NCBI RefSeq assembly: GCF_964199755.1
Contig: NC_133929.1
Coordinates: 1,736,001 to 1,800,000 of the forward strand
From: Larus michahellis
Taxonomy: Eukaryota > Chordata > Aves > Charadriiformes > Laridae
Direction: 5' to 3'
Length of the DNA stretch: 64,000 nucleotides
Part shown: one piece after another, positions 31,173-42,510 of the stretch
How positions within the stretch are numbered: position 1 is the first letter of the stretch
Layout: each line of letters starts with the position of its first letter
Notes under the pieces: generated by a model
Told to the model about the DNA's origin: nothing
Database searches by the model: none
What the model saw: only the letters and a program-made list of their open reading frames with translations
Position numbers and translations under genes: made by a program

Positions 31173-32135
31173 GGCAGGGACATCTTTCACTAGATCAGGT
31201 TCCCCAAAGCCCAGTCCAACCTGACTTTGAATGCTTCCAGGGATGGGGTATTGACAACATCTCTGGTCCGCCTTTACCAGTGTCTCACCACCCTCATAAT
31301 AAAAAAAATATTCTTCCTTATGTCCAATCTAAATCTACCGTCTTAGAGTTAAAAACCCTTAAGGTGTCCCCAGAGCCTTCTCTCCTCCAGGCTGAATAAC
31401 TCCAACTCTCAGCCTTTCCTTATAGGAGAGGAGTTCCAGCCCTTTGATCGTTTTTGTGGCCCTCCTCCAGATCTGCTCCAACAGGTCCATGTCTTTCCTG
31501 TGCTGAGGGCTCCAGAACTGGACACGGTACTCCAGGTGGAGTCCCAGGAGAGCAGAGTGGCCATGCTTCTTTTGATGCAGCCCAAGATATGATTGGTGCT
31601 CTGGGCTGCAAGCCCACATTGCCAATTCACGTCCAATTTTTTATCCACCAGTACCCCCAAGTCCTTTTCCTCAGGGCTGCTCTCAATCTACTCATTCCCC
31701 AGCCTGTATTGATACTAGAGACTACCCTGACCTAGATGCAGGACCTTGCAGTTGGTCTTGTTGAACTTCATGAGTTTCACATGGGCCCAGTCCTCAAGCC
31801 TGTCAAGGTCTCTCTGGATGGCATCCCTTCCCTCAAGCGAATCAACTGCATCACTCAGCTTGGTGTCATCTGTAAACTTGCTGAGAGTGTACTCAATCCC
31901 ACTGTCTATGTCATTGGTGAAGAAGATATTAAATAGCATTGGTCCCTCTATGGACCCCTTGAGGGAAACCACTCGTTACTGCTTTCTGCTTGGATACTGA
32001 ACCATTGACTGCAACTCTTCGGACACGGACATCCAGCCAATTCCTTATCCATCAAAAGCATATCTCTCCAATTTCTGAGAACATTGCCAATTCCCTCATG
32101 ACCCTGGGATGTATCTTGTCTGGTCCCATGGACTT

Positions 32136-32671
32136 ATAATCCTCATAGTTGGAAAGGACCTTTGAAATCATTGAGTCCAACCATACACACACAAAAAAAA
32201 CCCCCCTACAATCTCTGTCACTGGAGCATGCCCTGAAGTGCCAAATCTACATGTTTCTTAAATACCTCTAGGGATGGGGACTCAACCCCCTCCCTGGGCA
32301 GGCTGTTCCAGTGCCTGACCACTCTTTCAGCAAAGTAATTCTTCCTAATATCTAATCTAAACCTCCCCTGCCACAACTTCAGACCATTTCCTCTGGTCCT
32401 GTCATTATTCACCTGGGAGAAGAGGCCAACACCCACCTCTCTCCAACCTCCTTTCAGGTAGTTGTAGAGGGCAATGAGGTCTCCCCTCAGCCTCCTCTTC
32501 TCCAAGCTAAACATGCCCAGCTCCCTCAGTCTCTCCTCATATGCCCTGGTCTCCAGACCCCTCACCAGCCTGGTAGCTCTCCTCTGGACGCGCTCCAGCA
32601 CTTCAATGTCCCTCTTGTACAGAGGGGCCCAGAACTGAACACAGTACTCGAGGTGAGGCCTCACCAGTGCC
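32136..32671 (-). mobile_element. Nested CR1 3' copy (CR1-10)
   Basis: RT C-terminus ([20 protein letters not shown]) and 3' UTR on the minus strand, inserted into CR1-9. The host text cccatggactt is interrupted and resumes gacttgggtaagttc, so GACTT (32131-32135 and 32672-32676) is a likely 5-bp target duplication, although 2 bp could be CR1 microhomology. Confidence 0.88.
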
Positions 32672-32946
32672 GACTTGGGTAAGTTCAGGTTCCTCAGGTG
32701 GTCTCAAACCTGATCTTCTCCTACAATGGAAGGGACTTCATTCCCCCAGTCCCTGCCTTGAGGTTCAGGGGGTTGAGAGATGTGGGAAGAGAAATTACCA
32801 TTGAAAACTGAGATAAAAAAGAAATAATTACTGAGTATCTACTCAGCCTTCTCCATGTTAGCAGATCTCCTGTCTTAGTTATGGGGGGTGGGTGGTGTTA
32901 CATTGTCTTTAATCTTCCTTTTCTGGCCAACATACCTTTAAAACCC

Positions 32947-33696
32947 TGTTGTGGTTTGTGCCATACTTGCCACTGAAACAAATGACAGATGCTCTCCCCC
33001 AGCTCTCCCTTCACAGAGAGAACAATGAGAGAGAAAGAGACTTATGAGCTTATAAGAAAAATAAACTACTTTAATGAAATATTAATAATAAAATAATAAA
33101 AATAAAAGATAATAATATCAAAAAAGAAAATAATGAAATATATAGAGTACATACATAACCAGTATTGAGCTCCAAGGATGATGATCACTTCACCTGCAGG
33201 CACTGGGAAAGTCCCAGACTGGACTCAGTGACAGACAGAAGCTGGATTCTGGATCTGGATTCAGAAACACACCAATTGGGATCAAAGGCAGACAAACAGA
33301 CAGAGTCTTCCTCAGACACTAGCCATTGAAGAAAGGTACTGACCCCTTTGATCCCTCAGCTTTTATACTGAGCATGAGGCAGATAGGATGGATTGGTCAG
33401 GTTTGGGTCACCTGTCCTGTCCACTCCTCCCCACAGGCGCAACCCCTCTACGATCTTCTGCTTCAGACCCTCCAATGGGGCATTATAACAAAGTTAGCTG
33501 ACCTTGGTTGTTACAGCAATAAGTATAAGCAGGAGCCTCTTATTAACTACAAACATCAGGCCTTATCTCTGCTAGAAGCCAACAGCGTCTGAAAAATATG
33601 CTGTTAATTTCAGAGAGCGCAGTTAGTTAGAAGAGGCTTAACTGAAAAGTAAAATTGCTGAACAGAAACTTGTTTGTTTTACCTCAAACCAGGACA
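32947..33696 (-). mobile_element. Solo ERVL-like LTR (LTR-D)
   Basis: 750 bp. On the minus strand it runs from TGTCCTGGTTTGAGG (33696) to CCACAACA (32947), with a TATA box at 33360-33367. The flanks aaccc (32942-32946) and aagcc (33697-33701) suggest a 5-bp target duplication with one change. It is the undisturbed relative of LTR-C and lets the CR1-7 insertion point be read. Confidence 0.87.
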
Positions 33697-34395
33697 AAGC
33701 CCTTCTTATTCTTCACACCCCTTGCCCTATTCAGTTCCCACTGTGCCTTAGCTTTCCTAATCCCACCCCTACCCATCTAGGCAGTATCCCTATATTCTTT
33801 CCAGGCTACACATCTCTGCTTCCACTGTCTGTGCATTTTCTCCTTACTCAGCCATGATAGTCTCCTATCTCCCTTGCCTGATTTCCAGTACAAGGGAATT
33901 AAGAGCTCTTGTGCTTTAAGAAATAGGTCCTTAAAGAGCTGCAAACTCTGTTCTGCTCCTTTGTACCTGAGGGGACCCCATTCACCAGTCCCTTAAACAA
34001 TTTAAATTTGCTCTCCTAGAATTCAGTGTCCTGACTCTAATCTTCACCTGTCCCATATCCCTCATGATTGTGAATTCCAGCAGGGCGTGCAGCCCAGGCT
34101 ACCACCCATCTTGACATCTCTAATATGTTCATCAGGTCTAGTAATGCTTTTTCACAGTAAGGCTGTCTATCACCTAGATTAAGAAATAATCCTCAATGCA
34201 CTCTAAGAGTCTCCTGGACTGCTTACAGCTTGCTAAGCCATTTTTCCAGTGGATGTCAGGGCGATACAAGTTCCCCAACAGAATCAGAACCTGAAAGCAC
34301 AATGCTTTCTGAAGTTGAAGTAAGAATGCTTCATCAACACACTCCCCTTGATTAGGCAGCCTGTAGTAAACACCAGCCACAAGGTTTCATTTGTC

Positions 34396-35989
34396 TGCTT
34401 GATGCCATAGGTTATATGGCATGCTGCAACATTTGGGAGACAGAGGTTTTTGCAGCACCCCAGGAAGTAGGAAAAACCTCTTGGAGCAATTCTTGGTCAT
34501 AATGTTTCCACAAGACACTTAATCCATGTATTCAACAAAAAACTTCAGAACTTTCAGACATCTTGATGACACTCCTGGGAATTTTAATGCAATAGCTGAT
34601 TACGTACCAAGAATAAATAAATAAAAAAGACAAAAATCAAATCTTACCATTGAGTAAATTATAAAAACCAAAGATGAGTCATCAAGTCATACTGCAAACT
34701 TTAATATCCAAGAAAAAAAATAAAAATCAAGGCTATCGTATACATTATCACCATAACTGATTTTATAATATACTACATGTAAATAAAAATACAGGACACT
34801 ACATTTGTCAAACTTACTCCATATAAAGAAGTATTACTCTGCAGATTATGCAGCATTTTATTTTGCACAATTACAATACCATATACAGTTTAAGTGACCT
34901 AAATTATCTTGGCTTCAGCTGCTTAGTAAGTTACGCAGGTTTTTTTCCCCCATGTGTAAAATTGAAGAAGAAAAGAATGCAGTCACACAGAATAATACAC
35001 AATTATCCCTGTCCATAAAAATACAAATAATGATTTTTAGGAACTCATAAATAGGACTGCAGGTAAAACACTACCTCATACAAGTAATTCATAAGATTAC
35101 TGTAACTGTTATACATCAAAAGGACAGAATCAGGAAAAAAAACCCACACGATATTTTCTAAATTTAAAATAGAAGCACATCGACTATGCACCTGATTTAA
35201 GTCAATTAAAAAAATTTATATTTTTTCCAAAAGCAATGCAAAAAATGGCAGTTTTGACAGTGTGGGGTAGTGAAGAAAAAAACCTAAGAGAACAAAGGAT
35301 ATCGAGATTCAACCAGAATGCCAGAGTGCAACTGTCTATTTGTAAAAAGAAGAACACCACATTTTAAGAGTAACTACAGACTGGTTGAGAGAGACATAAA
35401 TTGGGCAATATTACAGATGTAAATACTCGTCAATTGCATAATCAACGTTTACCTAACCTTACCTTATTTCAAGGAACTTGAAGAATCAAATTAAACACTA
35501 ATCACATTTTATCTAATAAAAAAAACACACACACACAAAAACCCCAAAACCTCCATAATAAAGGCAAAGTATCCAAGTTCATAGGAAAAAAAAAGAGTAA
35601 ATAGTACAATAAGGAAACTAAAGGGAAAAAAATTATTCTTTTTTTGTGCTGTGCAAGGGTTTGTTTTCTTGTTTGTTTGTGGGTGGTTTTGGTGTGGGTT
35701 TTTTTGTTGTGGTTTTTTTTTTTTTAAATTAGTTATAACGGTAGTGTTTCAGCTTTAAATAGGTCTTTCTTGGAGCAGGCATCTGTCCCTCTTGTATTTG
35801 TAGATTGAATATCCACCTAAACCTCAGTTGCCTCAGGAAAAACATTAGGATAAGGAAACAAGAGGTTAGGCTAAGGAAAAAAAGAGGTAGATCTTAATGT
35901 AGCATGAGTAAACTGCCTTCAAGTCACAAATTGTCTACCCATTGGCCTGGATATGCCATATGCTGACTCTGATAAGGAGATGGTTTGGT
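34396..35989. other. AT-rich spacer, nothing recognised
   Basis: About 1.6 kb of AT-rich DNA with A-runs and a T/G-rich stretch near 35640-35730. No exon or RNA gene seen. Confidence 0.6.
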
Positions 35990-36144
35990 TATATTATTTA
36001 TTATTTGTCTTCACCAGCAAGTATTCTAGCCACACCGCCCGAATTGCGGAAGGCAAAGGCAGGGACTGGGAGAATGAAGAACTGCCCACTGTAGGAGAAG
36101 ATCAGGTTTGAGACCATGTAAGGAACCTGAAGGTACACAAGTCC

Positions 36145-37039
36145 ATGGGACCTGATGAGATGCATCCGTGGGTCCTGAGGGACCTGGCAGATGAAGTTTC
36201 TAAGGAGGTGATTGGTGACAGCCAATGTGGCTTCACTAAGGGAAAATCATGCCTGACAAATTTGGTGGCCTTCTACGACAGGGTTCCAACATTGGTGGAT
36301 AAGGGAAGAGCAACTGGCATCATCTACCTGGACTTGTGCAAAGCATTTGATACTGTCCTGCACGACAGCCTTGTCTCTAAATTGGAGAGACATGGATTTG
36401 ATGGATGGACCACTCGGTGGATAAGGAATTGGCTAGGTGCTTGCACTCACAAGAGTTGGGGTCAACAGCTTGATGTCCAAGTGGAGACCAGTCATGAGCG
36501 GCATTCCTCAGGGGTTGGTATTGGGACCAGCGCTGTTTAATATCTGCGTCAGCAATGTGGACAGTGGGATTGAATGCACCCTCAGCATGTTTGCTGACGA
36601 CACCAAGCTGTGTGGAGCGGTCAACACACTGGAGGGAAGGGATGCCATCCAGAGGGACCTGGACAGGCTTGACAGGTGGGCCCGTGCAAACCTCATGAGG
36701 TTCAACCAGGCCAAGTGCAAGGTCCTTCACCTGGGTCGGGGCAATCCCAAGGTGATTCTCCCCATCTACTCTGCTCTTGTGAGACTCCACCTGGAGTACT
36801 GTGTCCAGCTCCAGGGTCCCCAACATAAGAAGGACATGGACCTGTTGGAACGAGTCCAGAGGAGGGCCACAAAGATGATCAGAGGGCTGGAGCACCTCTC
36901 CTATGAGGACAGGCTGAGAGAGTTGGGGTTGTTCAGCCTGGAGAAGAGAAGGCTCCGGGGCGACCTTATAGCAGCCTTCCAGTACTTAAAGGGGGGCCTA
37001 CAGGAAAGCTGGGGAGGGACTCTTTCTCAGGGAACGTAG
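36145..37039 (+). pseudogene. CR1-11 ORF2 reverse transcriptase, broken
   Basis: RT from [14 protein letters not shown] wording through the motif-A region ([13 protein letters not shown]) to the catalytic [10 protein letters not shown] and the C-terminal [20 protein letters not shown]. The PVSLTS block is deleted near 36195, one frame change occurs near 36440, and the DLGVLVD block is absent near 36750. Non-functional. Confidence 0.82.
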
Positions 37040-37357
37040 CGACAGGACAAGGCACAAGGGTTTTAAACTTAAAAGAGGAAAGATTTAGATTAGATATTAG
37101 TGTCCTAGTTTCATCTGGGAAAGAGTTTCATGCTGTGAAAGGAATGTCAATAATACCTACTGATTTTAGTTGTTGCTAAGTGATGTTTACGCTATTCAAG
37201 GACTTTTTTCATCTTCCCATAGAAGCATAGACAGAACAATGTAATGGCCAAAGGAATATTCCATACCATAGACATAGAATCATAGAATCATTTAGGTTGG
37301 AAAAGACCCTTGGGATCATCGAGTCCAACCATCAACCCCACTCTACAAAGGTCTCCC

Positions 37358-38554
37358 CTACACCATATCCCCTAACACCACATCTAAACGACTCTTAAAC
37401 ACATCCAGGGATGGTGACTCCGCCACCTCCCTGGGCAGCCTATTCCAGTGTCTGACCACTCTTTCTGGGAAGAATTTTTTCCTAATGTCCAGTCTAAACC
37501 TCCCCTGCTGCAGCTTGAAGCCATTCCCTCTTGTTCTATCGCTAATTACCTGTGAGAAGAGACCAGCACCAACCTCTCTACAATGTCCTTTCAAGTAGTT
37601 GTAGAGAGCGATGAGGTCTCCCCTCAGCGTCCTCTTCCTCAAACTAAACAGTCCCAGCTCCTTCAATCGCTCCTCGTAAGATTTATTCTGCAGGCCCTTC
37701 ACCAGCTTCGTTGCCCTCCTCTGCGCTCGCTCCAGCACCTCGATCTCTCTCTCGTATTGAGGTGCCCAGAACTGGACACAGTACTCAAGGTGTGGCCTCA
37801 CCAGTGCAGAGTACAGGGGGACAATCACCTCCCTCCTTCTGCTGGTCACACTATTTCTAATACAAGCCAGGGTGCCATTGGCCCTCTTGGCCACCTGGGC
37901 ACACTGCTGGCTCATGTTCAGCCGCTTGTCAATTAGAACCCCCAGGTCCTTTTCTGCCAGGCAGCTCTCCAGCCACACTTCCCCAAGCCTGTAGCGATGC
38001 ATGGGGTTGTTGTGGCCCAAGTGCAGGACCCGGCACTTGGCCTTGTTGAAGCTCATACCGTTAGCATTGGCCCATCGGTCCAATCTATCCAAGTCTCTCT
38101 GTAGAGCCTCCCTACCCTCATGCAGATCAACACTCCCGCTTAACTTGGTGTCATCTGCGAACTTGCTGATGATACACTCTATGTCCTTCTCAAGGTCATC
38201 AATAAAGATGTTAAACAGAAATGGTCCCAACACTGAGCCCTGAGGGACACCACTCGTGACCGGCCGCCAGCTGGATTTAACTCCATTGACCACCGCTCTT
38301 TGGGACCGCCCATCCAGCCAGTGCTTGATCCAGCAGATCGTATGCTCATCCAGGCCATGAGCCGCCGGTTTTTCCATGAGAATTCTATGGGGGACAGTGT
38401 CAAATGCTTTTCGAAAGTCTAGGTAGACAATATCCACAGCCTTTCCCTCATCCAATAATCGAATCATCTTGTCATAGAAGGAGATCAGGTTTGTCAGGCA
38501 GGACCTGCCTTTCATAAACCCATGCTGACTAGGCCCGATCCCCTGGTCATCCAT
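37358..38554 (-). pseudogene. CR1-12 reverse transcriptase, open over 398 codons but truncated
   Basis: A single open frame covers RT from [20 protein letters not shown] through [26 protein letters not shown] and [11 protein letters not shown] to the C-terminus [18 protein letters not shown] and stop. The N-terminal RT part and the endonuclease are absent because CR1-13 interrupts and the copy is 5'-truncated. The clean frame suggests a recent insertion. Confidence 0.88.
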
Positions 38555-38560
38555 TATATG

Positions 38561-40140
38561 CCTAACTTGCCTCCATCTTCAATAGTCACACCAGCTTTCC
38601 CCAGGGTGTTCAGCCTCCTGAGCTGGAAGATAAGGATGGAGAGCAAAATAACCCACCCATAATCCAGGAGGAAGTAGTCAATGATCTGCTTCTGCACCTA
38701 GACATACATAAGTCTATGGGGCCGGAGGGGATTCACCCAAGAGTACTCAGGGAGCTGGCGGGAGAGCTCACCAAGCCTCTCTCCATCATTTATCAACAGT
38801 CTTGGTCAACAGGGCAGGTACCAGATGACTGGAGGGTGGCTAATGTGACGCCCATCTACAAGAAGGGTCGAAAGAAGGATCCAGGGAACTGACCTGGATC
38901 TCTTTCTATGACCATGTGACCTGCCTTCTGGACGCGGGGAAGGCCGTGGACATTGTCCATCTGGACTTTGGTAAGGCCTTTGACACCGTCCCCCACAGCA
39001 TTCTCCTGGAGAAGCTGGCGAATCATGGCATAGACAAGTGTACTCTTCGCTGGGTTAAAAACTGGCTGGATGGCCGTGCCCAGAGAGTTGTGATTAATGG
39101 GGTGAAATCCTCTTGGCAGCCAGTCACCAGTGGTGTCCCTCAGGGCTCAGTTTTAGGGCCGGTTTTGTTTAATATCTTTATCGATGATCTGGATGAGGGG
39201 ACTGAGTGCACCCTCAGTAAGTTTGCAGATGACACCAAACTAGGTGGGAGTGTTGATCTGCTTGAGGGTAGGAAGGCCCTACAGAGGGACCTGGACAGGC
39301 TGGGTCAATGGGCCAAGGCCAACTGTGTGAGGTTTAATAAGGTCAAGTGCCGGGTCCTGCATTTTGGTCAGAACAACCCCAAGCAATGCTACAGGCTTGG
39401 GGCAGAGTGGCTGGAAAGCTGCCCAGCAGAAAAGGACCTGGGGGTGCTGGTGGACGGCCAGCTTAACATGAGGCAGCAGTGTGCCCAGGGGGCCAAGAAG
39501 GCCAACAGCATTCTAGCTTGTATCAGGAATAGCGTGGCCAGCAGGAGTAGGGAAGTGATGGTGCCTTTGTACTCGGCACTGGTGAGGCCTCACCTCGAGT
39601 GCTGTGTTCAGTTCTGGGCCCCTCTGTACAAGAGGGACATTGAAGTGCTGGAGCGTGTCCAGAGGAGAGCTACCAGGCTGGTGAGGGGTCTGGAGACCAG
39701 GTCATATGAGGAGAGACTGAGGGAGCTGGGCATGTTTAGCTTGGAGAAGAGGAGGCTGAGGGGAGACCTCATTGCCCTCTACAACTACCTGAAAGGAGGT
39801 TGGAGAGAGGTGGGTGTTGGCCTCTTCTCCCAAGTGAATAATGACAGGACCAGAGGAAATGGTCTGAAGTTGTGGCAGGGGAGGTTTAGATTAGATATTA
39901 GGAAGAATTACTTTGCTGAAAGAGTGGTCAGGCACTGGAACAGCCTGCCCAGGGAGGTGGTTAAGTCCCCATCCCTAGAGGTATTTAAGAAACATGTAGA
40001 TTTGGCACTTCAGGGCATGCTCTAGTGACAGAGATTGTAGGGGTTGGGATTTTTGGGGTTTTTTTTTGTTTTTGTGTGTGTATGGTTGGACTCGATGATC
40101 TCAAAGGTCCTTTCCAACCATGAAGATTCTAGGAAGATTC
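38561..40140 (+). mobile_element. CR1 inserted in CR1-12, innermost layer (CR1-13)
   Basis: Plus-strand 5'-truncated CR1 with tail aagattctaggaagattc. It is bounded by a perfect TATATG repeat (38555-38560, 40141-40146) from the interrupted CR1-12 text ttatatgacttgtaatggc. This is one of the clearest target duplications for a CR1 in the window. Confidence 0.9.
38916..40025 (+). pseudogene. CR1-13 reverse transcriptase, partial
   Basis: Open frame with [36 protein letters not shown] and C-terminus [18 protein letters not shown]. Just upstream (near 38890) the block between EDPGN-type and ISFYD-type wording is deleted and replaced by a stop. The N-terminal remnant at 38640-38890 (DIHKSMGP type) is in another frame. 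Confidence 0.85.
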
Positions 40141-40553
40141 TATATGACTTGTAATGGCACTCAAGATGATCTGCTCCATGACCTTCCCTGGTACTAAGGT
40201 CAGACATCATGCTCAGTATATAAATGGGGGTTAGCCGGGGGGTGGGAATCTGTGATCACTGCTCAGGACCGTGCCAATTCACCAGACAGAGTGACCCATG
40301 TCATTATTATTATTGTTATTTTTCCTTTTCTGCTATTGTTTCTATTATACTGTCTTTATTTCAACCCATGAGGGTTTTTTCCTCCCTTTCCCCTTGGGCC
40401 CAGGGAGGGTGTGGGGTGTGGGGGGGGAAGAGTTGTTGGAGCAGATGAGTGGTTCTAGTTGCTGGGTCTAGTGGGAGGTGTCCCTACCCATGGCAGGGGG
40501 GTTGGAACTAGATGATCTTTAAGGTCCCTTCCAACCCAAACCACTGTATGATA

Positions 40554-41598
40554 TGCTTGGGTTCTTTTTTGTACTTTGGGTGGGTTTTTTAGGGGGTGGT
40601 GTGTGTTGGCTTTTTTTTAAAAAAAAAGACATTTCCTATATCCCACCACCTCTTCGTGGTATGGATAACTCAGCTATGCTACTAGTTTTAAAAAAGAAAA
40701 GAACTCAAACATAATTAAACAGAAAGTTCTCTTAAACAAAAATATTGCTTCCACAGCTTTGGCATAAGCAATAGGTAGGTGACTCAAAAGATCAATATAT
40801 TTTAAGTCTGCAAAGCATCCAATATTTCAGTTTCAACACTAAGATTCATCAGAATTAGTGTTATTCCTGAACTGAGGTTAATTTACTGCTCCTCTGACAT
40901 GCTGCTTTCTTTCATTCGATACTATTCTTTCACATAGTATTTCAAATTGTCTACAGATTGTGTTTTGAGTAAATGGTTAACAGTGGTATAGTCCCAAAGA
41001 TTAGAATTCATACAATAGTCTACTTCGTTCCTATTTACACTATTTCCAGTTCCACAGAAAATGCTGTAACAGTTCTGATAGTTGTTATATGTCAAGAATC
41101 ATTTTACAGCTTTTCAACCCATTTCAGACTTCATAATTTAAGTGTACATTTAGAAATACTTCTGTGAACTGTGACACAGCTAGTACACTAAATACTACTA
41201 TGCATCCCTAAAATCAGAAAACAGAAAGAAGAAAATTGTTATAAATTTCTGAAAAAATGAGGCAGCATTTATGAAGAACCAATCTGGTTAGGGAAAACGT
41301 TAAATTTTATACAGATGAAAATGTTGTTTGGTTGGGTTTTTTTTAATGCATTCCAAAGCATAAAGATAGTGCATGTGAACATTTCCCCCTCCATTTTCAA
41401 TAATACATTACAAATATGCATGGCACACTACATGTCTGGATAGCAATAGAAATGATGTTCAGAAAATAGATGTTATCTAAATCCTATTAGGTGTAAGAAG
41501 GCACCACTGATTTGTCCAGACATCACTCAGTCTGTTTTGTTCTCAATTTTACAATTCGAGCCAGCATTTCTTTCTGATTAACCTATACAAACCCACTT
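40554..41598. other. 3' flank of CARNMT1, AT-rich
   Basis: About 1 kb downstream of the CARNMT1 stop codon (minus strand). It probably contains the CARNMT1 3' UTR; I cannot fix the poly(A) signal. Purine/T-rich simple stretches occur at 40560-40630. Confidence 0.5.
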
Positions 41599-41700
41599 CT
41601 ATTCTGGTTTTCTCACGACAAACAACACACATTCATAGTAGTATTTCATCATGGAAAGTTCATTCACAGTGTATGTTGAGGATACAGATTCTTTCTCCAC
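41599..41700 (-). CDS. CARNMT1: CARNMT1 last coding exon
   Basis: Encodes [18 protein letters not shown] and on to the C-terminus FVVRKPE, stop TAG at 41599-41601. The acceptor is ttttactttcag just before GTG at 41700, in phase 0 with the preceding exon, which ends at GAG. The wording matches the C-terminus of carnosine N-methyltransferase, the cytosolic/nuclear enzyme that makes anserine from carnosine with S-adenosylmethionine. The 33-codon length and exon boundary fit the family as I know it. Confidence 0.94.
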   Translation of the reverse strand: MEKESVSSTYTVNELSMMKYYYECVLFVVRKPE

Positions 41701-42044
41701 CTGAAAGTAAAAATCGGTGGCCTTCAAAATACTTTATCTACAGGAACTGTAGAAATTTCTCTCCATAAGAAATTGCTATATACTTTCTACTAACAGATTT
41801 CACAGTCTATCTACACATGTTAAAAAAAAACAAAAAAGAAAACACAACACAAAAAACAACAAAAAAACCAAAAACCACCAACCACAACAATGATAAAAAG
41901 TTGCAACACAACTATAAATATTTAACTCTTAGAAGTTATTAGTCTAGGCATTAAATTGAAGAACATTTAAGGTAAAGGTCTGTATGAAGAAGTTCATTCT
42001 CTTTAAACCAATACTATTCATTCCAAATTGCAGCATCATCTTAC

Positions 42045-42148
42045 CTCTATATGGAATCCATACTGCAGTATAACATTTTTTATATCCTCATAGCTTAATT
42101 CTATAGAAAGTTCATTCGCCAAGTTTTCAAAATGGTAAAGGAGAGGAC
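42045..42148 (-). CDS. CARNMT1: CARNMT1 coding exon (penultimate)
   Basis: Acceptor tactgtag before GT at 42148; donor GAG|gtaaga at 42045. It encodes [20 protein letters not shown] and ends QYGFHIE. It joins the previous exon in phase (a glycine codon split G|GT) and the last exon in phase 0. In the family this is the part of the methyltransferase fold after the post-I strands, near the substrate pocket. No stop or frameshift. Confidence 0.94.
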
Positions 42149-42510
42149 CTACAGTACAAAGACACAATGGAAATAGCTATTAAAAAAAAAAAAGCAAGCT
42201 TTTTTTTTAAAAGCCAGAGCATATACTGAAAGCATTAAGAATGCTGATATCCAAGTTCACAACATTCAAATATGGACAAAAAAATACATATTTCTATCAC
42301 TCAAATATGATTTTTATAACGAACTTCAGTCTAGCATCACTGTGCTATCTATGGAATAGGAGGCAGGACATGCTGTGGGCTATTCAAGAGCTATGTTCAC
42401 ATTCTGTGACTACCCAGGACTGGTGTAACTGCTACTATACAAAATGTTTAATGCCCAAGTTTAGTCTGCCTTTCCCTTACCATGGCAAAAGTTTTAAGTC
42501 TCTTCTTTTC

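Larger units (their letters stand above)
31173..34395 (-). mobile_element. Decayed CR1 with two nested insertions (CR1-9)
   Basis: Minus-strand CR1 from the RT C-terminus (31173) to the endonuclease (VYYRLPNQGE, about 34370). RT remnants with the KFTDDTKL motif (a change in the catalytic FADD) lie near 31860. It is interrupted by a CR1 (32136-32671) and a solo LTR (32947-33696), on each side of which CR1-9 text continues. Many stops and deletions; old. Confidence 0.82.
37276..40202 (-). mobile_element. CR1 inserted in LTR-E (CR1-12)
   Basis: Minus-strand CR1 of the same subfamily as CR1-3. Its 3' end is at 37276 and its 5'-truncated end at 40202; it is split by CR1-13 (38561-40140). The LTR flank carries AGACAT on both sides (37270-37275, 40202-40207), although the CR1 end may share up to 4 of these bases. 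It lacks the 2-bp slippage that breaks CR1-3. Confidence 0.88.
37101..40461 (+). mobile_element. ERVL-like LTR, split by CR1s (LTR-E)
   Basis: The left part (37101-37275) starts TGTCCTAGTTTCATCTGGG and stops at ttccataccatagacat. The right part (40203-40461) resumes gacatcatgctcagtatataaa, with TATA at 40217-40224, and continues through the usual U5 text (tttcaacccatgagg). LTR-A at 543-1142 shows the uninterrupted order (ttccataccatatgatgtcatgctcag). The expected 3' terminus (aaccacaaca type) is lost at the junction with CR1-11. Confidence 0.82.
35990..40553 (+). mobile_element. CR1 forming the outer layer of a four-layer nest (CR1-11)
   Basis: Plus-strand CR1 from about 35990 to 37100, with RT wording [22 protein letters not shown] and [17 protein letters not shown]. 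Its 3' end (tctagtgggaggtgtccc... to atgat) reappears at about 40462-40553. Between them lies LTR-E with two further CR1s. Part of the CR1-11 3' coding end is missing, so a deletion accompanied or followed the LTR insertion. Confidence 0.78.
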
